Shown: piece by piece, positions 1 to 6,213 of the stretch
Layout of the letters: each line of letters begins with the position of its first letter
How positions within the stretch are numbered: the stretch's first letter is position 1
NCBI GenBank assembly: GCA_012798155.1
Contig: JAAZNR010000809.1
Location: forward strand, 1 to 11,409
Length of the DNA stretch: 11,409 nucleotides
Source of the DNA: Thermogutta sp.
Lineage (GTDB): Bacteria; Planctomycetota; Planctomycetia; Pirellulales; Thermoguttaceae
Direction: 5' to 3'
Position numbers and translations under genes: made by a program
Notes under the pieces: model-generated
Databases searched by the model: none
What the model saw: only the letters and a program-made list of their open reading frames with translations
Told to the model about the DNA's origin: nothing

Positions 1-2414
1 GGCACCCCCGCCGCGCCCGCTCCCGCCGGGGAGCCGCTCGCTTCCCCGGTTGCCTGAGCGCCGGTCGCCGCCTGGGCAGCCGCTTCCGCGGCCTGTTTTT
101 GCGCCTCTTCCCGTGCCAATTTCCGCTCCGATTCCGTCTTGGGCTGCCAGACAAACTCGATCACGAAATCGAAGCGTTTCAGTTCGATCACGCCGGGGAT
201 GGTCAGGGTCCCAGGGGCGCCCGGCGCGCCCGTACCCAAAGCCCCCGTGGTCCCGCCGGCGATCAAGCTTCCGCTGGGAATGCCGGTCGGTCCCGTCGTG
301 CCGGTTCCCGTGGCCGATGCGGACGGCCGCAGGTTCGGGTCCATCACTCGCACGGGGTAAGTCCTGCCCGGGTTGATGAGGCACGGAAAGCCGATGCCGA
401 GTTCCTGGGGGGTCAACCATTCACCATTGACGAAGAACGGGCCGGTCTCGAGATTCTTGATCAGGGTGTTGCGAACGTACTCGGCGCCTTGATTGGTCCG
501 CGCCTTGTCGCTGTTGTGGTAATGGTAGCCGGTCAAACGGATGACGTAACCGGCGCCCGTCGGCCCGGGTATCGACGGCGGGGGCGGCGCCACGGCCGCT
601 CCGTAGGGCGAGGCGCCGGGATACATCGACTCGCTGCCGCCATAGGGCGACGACGTTCCATAGGGCGACGACGCGCCATAGGGCGAAGAACCTGCCCCGC
701 CCATGGCCGGCGCCGCCGGCGCGACCGCCGCCGGTGCGGCGGGCTGCGCAGGGGTTGAACCGGCCGAGCCTTCCGCTCCCTCCTCGCCTTCGGGAACCTT
801 GTACCAACCGCCCGTTTGCTGCCACCACAGGGAAAGATCTTCCCAACGGTTGGCATCCAAGCTCGTGATGTGGATTTCCTCGCGGGACTCCAGCGCCTCG
901 GCCTGCTGCTTGGGGTCTTCCGTGGCGGCGGCATCCGTCTCCGCGGCGGCCTGAGCGGCCACGGCTTGGGCCTGCAAACGATATTGCGGCAGGGCCTGAT
1001 TGACGGCCGTCAGAAGCTCCAGCCAAAGCAACCGGCCCTCCACGTTTCCGGTCAGATTCTCGCCGATGGCCTTGATCCGGTCGAACTCGCTTTCCACCGA
1101 GGCCAAGTCTTGCTGGTGCCGCTTGGCCGTATCGACGACCTGCTTGGCCCGCTGTTCGGCCGAGCCGAACCGATTGGGCGACACGCTGCTGAGGGCCAAC
1201 GACGAGGCCGCGAAACTTACCGTGCAGCCCAGCAGGAGCGTGGCCGCCGCCGCCAATGCCCAGGGCTTCTTGGCGCGGATGAAGCGGTCCTTGACCACCT
1301 CGTCGGGCAACATGTTGATTTTCATGTACGCCCGGTCGATGCCTTGCAACGCCAGCCCGTAAACCACTCCAAAGCAAGAAAGGTTTTCCCGGAAACCGGC
1401 CGCCTCGACGACCTCGTTGCCGACCATGTGCGGGAAGGAGTCGACCCGCTCGATGGGAAAACCCAGACCCTTTTCGATGTAGCCGCGAAGTCCCGGCAGC
1501 TTCATCGGGTTTCCCAAGGCGATCCCTCTGCTGATCTCCGCCGACCGCTCGATGCTGCCGTAATAGCTGATGGAGCGTTGCAGCTCCGACAGCAGTTCGG
1601 AGAAGACCGGCCGCATGGCCTGGAAAACGGCCTTCGAGTCGGGGTGCGACGTGGGATTCCTTTTGAGGTGCTCCGCCTTCGAGAACGTCAGCTTCAGCTC
1701 CTTGCTCAAGGCCTTCGTAAAATGGTTTCCGCCGAGCGGAATGTTCCGCTGCCAAACGCGGTAGCCGTTGGTGATCACCAGGTCCGAGCTGTCCGTTCCC
1801 ATCGAGAAAATGCAGAGCGACGGCGGCGGGTTATCCGGATCGTAGTCGTCCGGCGGCGGCAAATCGTCCATCGCGTCGAAGCGCGCGTAGTTGAACAGGG
1901 CCAAGGGGCTGAGCTGGATGACGTCGACCTCGATTCCCAGCTTGCGGAACGGCTCCAAGGCGGCATCGATCTGATCGCGCTTGAGAGCGAACAAGCCGAT
2001 CGTGGAACCCAGCGCGAAACTGCTTTCCTCGCTTCCCACGTCCATCCGCTGGTAGCGCCAGACCACGCTGTCGAGGTCGTACGGGATCTGCTGCTTGGCC
2101 TCGAATCGGACGACGTCCACCAATTTGCTCAGCTCGACCGGGGGGAGCCTGATGAAGCGCGCCAGCCCGGTCGCCCCGGAGACGGAGATCGCGACCTTGT
2201 GCCCGCGAACCTCGTTGCGGGACAAAAATTGCTTCAGCGCCGTCTCGATCAAGCTGGGAGGGTCGGCCGCCGGCTGCGTCAACAGCATCGGGTATTCGAT
2301 GTAGTCGAAGGCGTCGGCCTGCACGATGTTGGGGGTCTCGGTCGGGCGAAGACGCAAGGCCTTCAAGGACGCGTTGCCGATATCGATTCCCCACGCGGAT
2401 TCCTGTTTCGCCAT
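1..2414 (-). CDS. pilM: PilM-type pilus assembly ATPase-like protein fused to a PilN-like membrane/periplasmic part (3' end outside window)
   Basis: The frame is open for 804 codons from the ATG at 2414 to the left edge, so the C-terminus is missing. Residues 1-360 read as the actin-like cytoplasmic PilM fold: the phosphate-1 motif GIDIGN lies at 9-14, a second nucleotide loop (FSMGTDSSDL) at 203-212, and an LPGL motif at 306-309. At 366-370 comes INMLP, which resembles the INLLP motif that opens PilN and docks into PilM. A basic stretch and one hydrophobic segment (about 384-410) follow, then a short helical region (418-450) and a periplasmic part. The segments at 623-660 and 745-757 look like the ferredoxin-like PilN/GspL domain, interrupted by a Gly/Thr/Pro-rich loop (about 695-742). 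PilM links the cytoplasmic motor to the inner-membrane alignment complex in type IV pili. Usual PilM is about 350 aa, so this one is fused and long. The ATG has GAGGT 8 bases upstream. Family assignment is firm; the pilus versus type II secretion role is not settled. Confidence 0.88.
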   Translation of the reverse strand, partial: MAKQESAWGIDIGNASLKALRLRPTETPNIVQADAFDYIEYPMLLTQPAADPPSLIETALKQFLSRNEVRGHKVAISVSGATGLARFIRLPPVELSKLVDVVRFEAKQQIPYDLDSVVWRYQRMDVGSEESSFALGSTIGLFALKRDQIDAALEPFRKLGIEVDVIQLSPLALFNYARFDAMDDLPPPDDYDPDNPPPSLCIFSMGTDSSDLVITNGYRVWQRNIPLGGNHFTKALSKELKLTFSKAEHLKRNPTSHPDSKAVFQAMRPVFSELLSELQRSISYYGSIERSAEISRGIALGNPMKLPGLRGYIEKGLGFPIERVDSFPHMVGNEVVEAAGFRENLSCFGVVYGLALQGIDRAYMKINMLPDEVVKDRFIRAKKPWALAAAATLLLGCTVSFAASSLALSSVSPNRFGSAEQRAKQVVDTAKRHQQDLASVESEFDRIKAIGENLTGNVEGRLLWLELLTAVNQALPQYRLQAQAVAAQAAAETDAAATEDPKQQAEALESREEIHITSLDANRWEDLSLWWQQTGGWYKVPEGEEGAEGSAGSTPAQPAAPAAVAPAAPAMGGAGSSPYGASSPYGTSSPYGGSESMYPGASPYGAAVAPPPPSIPGPTGAGYVIRLTGYHYHNSDKARTNQGAEYVRNTLIKNLETGPFFVNGEWLTPQELGIGFPCLINPGRTYPVRVMDPNLRPSASATGTGTTGPTGIPSGSLIAGGTTGALGTGAPGAPGTLTIPGVIELKRFDFVIEFVWQPKTESERKLAREEAQKQAAEAAAQAATGAQATGEASGSPAGAGAAGV
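636..689 (-). repeat. Three tandem 18-base units inside pilM encoding Ser-Pro-Tyr-Gly repeats
   Basis: Three consecutive 18-base units (636-653, 654-671, 672-689) share the core CCATAGGGCGA on the plus strand. In the pilM frame they encode residues 576-593, as repeats of SSPYG followed by A, T or G. A degenerate fourth unit lies near 598-615 (ASPYGA). They sit in a low-complexity Ala/Pro/Gly linker between the helical region and the C-terminal folded part. A length-variable tandem array in a flexible linker is the likely interpretation. Confidence 0.75.
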
Positions 2415-2703
2415 GATCTGCTACCTCAGCCGTTGGACGGCGCGGCACGGATTGAATCGCCTCAGCCGGCTCGATACTCTCTCGCCGGAGACTGTAGTCA
2501 TAAATTTTTCCGGATCGTGGATTCCAACGCCGCCGTTGAGACGATGCGCCGCGGACCGGACCGGAAATCTTGTGAGTAGTTCGTGTTGCGGAACGGTTCC
2601 CGAGACGCCTATCTTCCGCTCTTCCCCCGCACGTGGAACCTTGTCTGAAGTGGAAACGGAAACGAAACCGAAATGTGACGAGAATACGGTTACTCCACAC
2701 CCT

Positions 2704-2733
2704 AATTTATCCCCGATTACCCCAGGGTGTCAA
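2704..2733 (-). promoter_or_regulatory. Sigma-70-type promoter candidate for pilM
   Basis: On the minus strand there is a perfect TTGACA (2733-2728). TAAATT (2709-2704) follows after 18 bases, or ATAAAT after 17. This is the best promoter match in the leftward direction near pilM and lies in an AT-richer patch of a GC-rich region. It implies a leader of about 285 bases before the ATG at 2414. Whether planctomycete housekeeping sigma factor uses this spacing is assumed, not shown. Confidence 0.5.
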
Positions 2734-2772
2734 CTTTCAAATCATCTGCATGGGGGAGTCTTGGGAGCCGGT

Positions 2773-2785
2773 GGGAGGCACTCCC
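2773..2785. repeat. Small hairpin, 5-bp stem
   Basis: GGGAG and CTCCC are separated by GCA. The same GGGAG word occurs twice more just upstream (about 2755 and 2764). The element sits in the palindrome-rich stretch downstream of the haem-protein gene. It has no adjacent T run, so it is not a standard terminator. Confidence 0.35.
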
Positions 2786-2849
2786 TTGCCCGGCCGCCGG
2801 GGGCCGCCATCGGCGGTTCCCGAATGGCACACGCCCGGGGGTATCCCCT

Positions 2850-2875
2850 GCCGGATTCGCGACGCGGAATCCGGC
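2850..2875. repeat. Perfect 9-bp inverted repeat (hairpin) downstream of the haem-protein gene
   Basis: GCCGGATTC (2850-2858) and its exact reverse complement GAATCCGGC (2867-2875) flank an 8-base loop. The stem lies about 75 bases beyond the stop of the leftward haem-protein gene, so on that transcript it could stabilise or end the 3' end. There is no following U tract. A second GGGG/CCCC palindrome lies immediately to its left (about 2837-2848). A REP-like intergenic element is an equally good reading. Confidence 0.5.
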
Positions 2876-2949
2876 GAGCCGGGACACCGCCTTGGTCTCG
2901 CGCGACCGGTATGCAGAAGTCGCCGCCAAGCCGGTCCGTTGGGCGCCCC

Positions 2950-5484
2950 TCACTCGCCCGAAGCGAGGTCTGCCGGGGGCGACGGCCGGTAGAGAAACGA
3001 GTTCCAGTATGCCCGATCCACGGCGTAGGGGTCGATGGGAGCATCCGGGGCGAGGTCGGCCGGGAGAAATCCAAAGCGTTGCATCTCTCGGATATAGTGC
3101 TGATTCGGCCGGAAGCCGGGCATGTCGAACCGCTTCCCCTCCTGAAGCCGGCGGTGGGCGTCCTCGATCGCGGCCAGCGTTTTTTGATACGCCGGATCCC
3201 CCTTGTCCTTGAGGACCGCTTCGCCGCACAGCTCCAATCCGCCCGCCGACCGCGCCAGCGGCGCCCGCAAGATGTAGGATTGCTCGGGTCGATCGAGATT
3301 CATCAGCGGTTCCTGGGCACCGCCCCAGCCGCCGTTCATCACGATCCGCCGCTGCGGGCCGTTCGGCGTTGGCACTTCCTTCGAGTGGCACGACCCGCAT
3401 CGCGCGCCGATCTCTCCCCAGGGGAGATTCACGGGATAGAAGCCGCAACCCAAGGCGGCATAGGTGCCGGGATAGCAGGCGCTGGTGTCGATCCACAACC
3501 GGATCGTCTTCACCTCCTGCGGCGACGGCTTGGCGCCGTAGTGGCTGCCGTCCACAAGCTTCATCAAAGGGGCGGCGGCGCTGCCGTAACTATAGGGCGG
3601 ACGATTGCCTCGCGGCTCGTTCCGCCCGTCCGAGACCAGGCCCCGCACCGTCATCGTCCAATAGCTGATCGAGTACCGCGCCGTGTGATCGCCCGTCAAA
3701 TCGATCTTCCCCTCGCGTTTGTCGGGGTTGTGGCAGGCCGCGCAATGGCGGTCGAGAATCGGCTGGATGTCGCGCGGGTAGTCCAGCACGGGCGGCACGT
3801 CCGTGATGGGTTGAACTTGCGACGGTCGGCGGCGCAAGGCCATCACGTCCGAGACGGGATGCGGCGCGTGGTGGCGGGGTTCGTGACAGCCCACGCAACC
3901 GGTCTGTTCCCCCGGCTGCACCGTCACGAAGCTGTGCATGCGTTTCACGGCGATCTCGTTTTCGTCCAGGGCCACAAAGAAAAGGGATTGCAGGGCGGGG
4001 ACCTTGAAGTTGGCCGACCCGTCCGGTTCCACCGGCACCTCTCCCACGATCTCCGCCAGGGTGAATGAGCCGCCGATCGTCACAGGCTCCATCCCGCCCG
4101 AGAAATTCACCGGCTTGGGGAGCTGCTTCAGAATCAGCAGTTTCTTGACGGTTCCGCGCGGCACGCCTTCCATGTTGCGGCCGCGATAAATGTCCTCCAG
4201 GACCAGCGTGCCGGTCGGCTGGGAGAGGTCCACCCGCGGCGGAATGACCTGCTCGCGGGGCCGCGCGATCAGCGGTCGCGGTTCGTGGCACTGCAACCGC
4301 CCCCGCTCGTTCTCGGGCAATTGATAGATCAGCTCGCTCCGCCCTTGCGAGTCTAGGACGTGCAAACCCTTCGGGCTTGCGGCCAGGAACCAATCCTCGC
4401 TGATCGCATACGGATCCTTGAAGTCTCCGCCCTTGCTGATGATTCGAACGGCCGCCTGATGATCCGGGCCGAGGCTGGGATCGACCACCGCCACCGGCCC
4501 CAGGTGCTCGGGCCGACCGTGTCCCGGCGACCAGGAAACGACCACTTTGTTGGAGTCGGGAATCGGCTTGGCGTCCAGCATCGCCACGCCGCCGTACATG
4601 TTCCCGAAAAAGACCGTCTGGAACGTCCCGTCCGGATTCGCCGTCCAAAGATGGTGAAAGTGGACCTGGCTGCGATCCACGTACTCCCAGCGCATGTAAA
4701 GAACCCGGCCGTCCGGCAGCACCCAGGGCGTGTTATCGTGGTCGTTGTTGCTGGAAATGGGGCGGATGTTGCCGCCGTCGGCGTCGCAGCGGTAAAGCAC
4801 CGCAACGCGGGTGTACCAACAGTTCACGAAACGCCGGCACCGCGATGAGCAGAAGATGATGCCGCCGTCCGGGCAGTAGGTCGGCTCGATGTCGTCGTCG
4901 GGGCCGTCCGTCAACTGCCTCAAACCGGTGCCGTCGATGTTGATCTCGTATAAATGAAAGGGGTGCTCGCCGCCCTTGCGGTACGAAAACAGGATTTTTT
5001 GCCCATCATAGTGGACCTGCGGATCACGGATGCCGCCGCGAGGATCCTCCAAGATCACGCGGATCTTTCCCGTCCGCAGGTTGAGGGCGCACAGGCGTCC
5101 GCCCTCGCCGTAGCCCCAATACACGCCCTCTTCGAACTTGAAACCGAGATTCTTCGGGTAGTCCGAGTGGTCCGCGTAATTGCCGAAGGTGACATACCAG
5201 TGATCTCGCCCGGGCACCCGGACGGCAAAGACGATCTCCTCGATGTTCGCCGGCGAGGCGGCCAACATTTCGCTCAAGAGCGGGCCGGGCTTCCATTCGG
5301 GCGCCGCCGGAGCGTCGGCCCGCGCCCGCTCGTTGCCGCCCCAAACCGCGATCGCCATCGCCCAAGCCGCGAGAAACGCATGAGCGAACGCCTTCCAGCC
5401 GCGGCCTCGCCGGAAGGAAAACGGAGGACGCGACGCATTCGACGGGGCACGCGATGCATTCATCGGACGGGCATGACTCGACAT
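2950..5484 (-). CDS. HzsA-related secreted multihaem c protein (beta-propeller, hydrazine synthase alpha-like middle domain, three CXXCH)
   Basis: This 844-aa protein opens with a signal peptide: a basic RRGRGWK at 25-31, a hydrophobic stretch to about 48, and a likely cut after ARA at 54-56. Residues 85-390 carry TolB/PD40-type propeller blades (for example DIEPTYCPDGG at 198-208, followed by a Cys-rich patch with C212, C216, C222 and C233). Residues 395-530 match the hydrazine synthase alpha middle domain, including EVPVEPDGSANFKVPA and MHSFVTVQPGE. Three covalent haem motifs follow: CVGCH (530-534), CAACH (581-585) and CGSCH (696-700). The family is named after the alpha subunit of anammox hydrazine synthase but is widespread in planctomycetes that do not make hydrazine, so the substrate here is unknown. 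As I recall the Kuenenia structure, the catalytic haem uses a Tyr four residues after the CXXCH His; here that position is Lys589. The start is supported by GGAGG 6 bases before the ATG. No hzsB or hzsC is visible. Confidence 0.88.
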   Translation of the reverse strand: MSSHARPMNASRAPSNASRPPFSFRRGRGWKAFAHAFLAAWAMAIAVWGGNERARADAPAAPEWKPGPLLSEMLAASPANIEEIVFAVRVPGRDHWYVTFGNYADHSDYPKNLGFKFEEGVYWGYGEGGRLCALNLRTGKIRVILEDPRGGIRDPQVHYDGQKILFSYRKGGEHPFHLYEINIDGTGLRQLTDGPDDDIEPTYCPDGGIIFCSSRCRRFVNCWYTRVAVLYRCDADGGNIRPISSNNDHDNTPWVLPDGRVLYMRWEYVDRSQVHFHHLWTANPDGTFQTVFFGNMYGGVAMLDAKPIPDSNKVVVSWSPGHGRPEHLGPVAVVDPSLGPDHQAAVRIISKGGDFKDPYAISEDWFLAASPKGLHVLDSQGRSELIYQLPENERGRLQCHEPRPLIARPREQVIPPRVDLSQPTGTLVLEDIYRGRNMEGVPRGTVKKLLILKQLPKPVNFSGGMEPVTIGGSFTLAEIVGEVPVEPDGSANFKVPALQSLFFVALDENEIAVKRMHSFVTVQPGEQTGCVGCHEPRHHAPHPVSDVMALRRRPSQVQPITDVPPVLDYPRDIQPILDRHCAACHNPDKREGKIDLTGDHTARYSISYWTMTVRGLVSDGRNEPRGNRPPYSYGSAAAPLMKLVDGSHYGAKPSPQEVKTIRLWIDTSACYPGTYAALGCGFYPVNLPWGEIGARCGSCHSKEVPTPNGPQRRIVMNGGWGGAQEPLMNLDRPEQSYILRAPLARSAGGLELCGEAVLKDKGDPAYQKTLAAIEDAHRRLQEGKRFDMPGFRPNQHYIREMQRFGFLPADLAPDAPIDPYAVDRAYWNSFLYRPSPPADLASGE

Positions 5485-5580
5485 GGAGGGCCTCCCGGGG
5501 CTTGGCGGTCTTGTTCATTCCGGTCCCTGGAACAAACTCGAAGGCGTTCTGGGAAGGGCGACAATCCCTTTCGCGCCCTC

Positions 5581-5609
5581 AGTGTGAATCCGACGATAGC
5601 GTGTGTCAA
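5581..5609 (-). promoter_or_regulatory. Sigma-70-type promoter candidate for the HzsA-related gene
   Basis: On the minus strand, TTGACA (5609-5604) is followed after exactly 17 bases by CACACT (5586-5581), which keeps the A2, A4 and T6 positions of a -10 box. It would give a leader of about 95 bases before the ATG at 5484. The -35 is perfect and the -10 is mediocre. Confidence 0.42.
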
Positions 5610-5713
5610 CATGGCTCGCCGCACGAGGGGCCGTTGGCGTTGATCTCGGCCGCGGCAGAGCGCGGCCCACCAATTTCCGGCCACGACGGAGCGCGGCCCT
5701 CCGGCCCGCGGCG

Positions 5714-5802
5714 GGTGGGGTGGCTGGGGTCGCAGCGTAGCGCAGCCCCCAGTCACTTCCCAGACGGCACACGAAACGAGCCGGCGGCAGCGGCCACGAC
5801 CG
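5714..5802. repeat. 89-base direct repeat, copy 1
   Basis: It begins GGTGGGGTGGCTGGGG and ends CCACGACCG. It matches the second copy (5822-5910) at 85 of 89 positions by eye. Inside is an imperfect palindrome: CTGGGG (about 5724-5729) pairs with CCCCAG (about 5747-5752) around a GCG/CGC inner stem, so RNA or single-stranded DNA could fold. It looks like a planctomycete intergenic repetitive (REP-like) element. Confidence 0.85.
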
Positions 5803-5804
5803 GC

Positions 5805-5837
5805 GGGGTGGCTGGGGGGCCGGTGGGGTGGCTGGGG
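5805..5837 (+). other. Strong G-quadruplex motif at the repeat junction
   Basis: On the plus strand there are four G runs of at least four: 5805-5808, 5814-5819, 5825-5828 and 5834-5837. They are separated by three 5-base loops (TGGCT, CCGGT, TGGCT). This satisfies the usual four-run, loop of at most 7 definition with room for four tetrads. It is made by a partial extra copy of the repeat's leading GGGGTGGCTGGGG lying next to copy 2. Confidence 0.7.
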
Positions 5838-5910
5838 TCGCAGCGGAGCGAAGCCCCCAGTCGCTTCCCAGACGGCACACGAAACGAGTCGGCGGCAGCG
5901 GCCACGACCG
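5822..5910. repeat. 89-base direct repeat, copy 2
   Basis: This is the second copy of the element at 5714-5802, offset by 108 bases. The differences are single substitutions: two in the palindrome loop (GCGTAGCGC versus GCGGAGCGA), one in AGTCACTT versus AGTCGCTT, and one in GAGCCGG versus GAGTCGG. The stem-forming G and C runs are kept in both copies. Confidence 0.85.
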
Positions 5911-5974
5911 ACCGAGGGCCTCCGGCCCGCGGTTTCTCCCTCCGTGGTCCCCGGTATGCCCTCGCAGGTCCCGA

Positions 5975-6034
5975 CATTTGCGCGGAGGGATATACCCCGT
6001 ACGGCATTTGCGCGAAGGGATACGGCCCGCACGG
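5975..6034. repeat. Two abutting 30-base tandem repeats upstream of the S1 gene
   Basis: Unit 1 (5975-6004) and unit 2 (6005-6034) both begin CATTTGCGCG, share AGGGATA, and end in ACGG, with about 25 of 30 positions identical. They end about 45 bases before the TACAAT candidate. This position suits a tandem operator, but they could also be further repetitive intergenic DNA. Confidence 0.55.
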
Positions 6035-6078
6035 TTCGCCGGGGTTCGACCGTCCTAGAGGAGCACGCTGCGCTGCCG

Positions 6079-6084
6079 TACAAT
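6079..6084 (+). promoter_or_regulatory. -10-like element for the S1 gene
   Basis: TACAAT matches the -10 consensus at five of six positions and stands out in GC-rich surroundings. No good -35 lies 16-18 bases upstream (TAGAGG at that spacing is poor), so this is only a candidate. It would give a leader of about 120 bases. Confidence 0.33.
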
Positions 6085-6213
6085 AAAGGGGTGCGCCGCG
6101 GTCCCGCCGCGTCGGCGTGTTCGTTGCGCCCGTTCCCCGTTCCCGCGAATCGGTCCAGACCGGTCGCCGCGAGTCGATTGCAAGTGCATTGTGTTCGATG
6201 AAGAGTTGACGAA

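Larger units (their letters stand above)
2415..2949. other. Intergenic spacer between the haem-protein gene and pilM, 535 bases, no gene seen
   Basis: Nothing convincing is coded here on either strand. The left part (2415 to about 2700) would be the pilM leader and includes a purine-rich run on the plus strand near 2650-2675 with GGAAAC-type repeats. The promoter candidate lies at 2704-2733. The right part (about 2755-2949) is GC-rich and packed with short palindromes, and resembles intergenic repeat DNA more than coding sequence. No T-rich intrinsic terminator for the upstream haem-protein gene is apparent. Confidence 0.6.
5485..6213. other. Divergent intergenic region, 729 bases, repeat-rich, no gene seen
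   Basis: It separates the leftward HzsA-related gene from the rightward S1 gene. In order it holds the leftward promoter candidate (5581-5609), a GC-rich block (about 5650-5712) with a repeated GAGCGCGGCCC word, two 89-base direct repeats (5714-5910), a second copy of CTCCGGCCCGCGG (5920-5932; first copy 5699-5711), abutting 30-base repeats (5975-6034), a -10-like TACAAT (6079-6084), and a short leader to the S1 start. Open frames across it have translations that simply repeat with the DNA repeats and resemble no protein, so I call none. Confidence 0.7.

Noticed and set aside
421..1755. 444-codon open frame on the minus strand inside the pilM region
   Set aside because: It is in a different frame from pilM, is Arg/Gly-rich without domain signatures, and is covered by the much better pilM reading. 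High GC makes such frames common.
2461..2517. Plus-strand hairpin followed by ATTTTT near 2500-2510 as a terminator
   Set aside because: No plus-strand gene ends here. The stem candidates are weak and the T run lies inside the minus-strand leader of pilM.
816..2579. 587-codon open frame on the plus strand antisense to pilM
   Set aside because: Composition is Arg/Gln/Leu-rich with no recognisable motif, and it is fully explained as the antisense shadow of pilM.
2326..4068. 580-codon plus-strand open frame spanning the spacer and the end of the haem-protein gene
   Set aside because: It crosses a non-coding repeat-rich spacer and runs antisense to a gene with clear haem and domain motifs.
5024..5518. 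Alternative upstream ATG at 5518 for the haem-protein gene
   Set aside because: It is in a different frame from the haem-protein reading and would not yield the signal peptide or CXXCH motifs. The ATG at 5484 has a well-spaced GGAGG.
5714..5910. Possible CRISPR array
   Set aside because: There are only two copies, the unit is far too long at 89 bases, the spacer is itself repeat-derived, and no cas gene is present.
5714..5910. Insertion-sequence ends or a MITE
   Set aside because: Copies are in direct orientation, with no terminal inverted repeats, target-site duplication or transposase visible. A REP-like repeat fits better.
5454..6086. Open frames on both strands across the direct repeats
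   Set aside because: Their translations only mirror the DNA repeat (GWLGSQRS-like blocks), have no start-site support and no known family.
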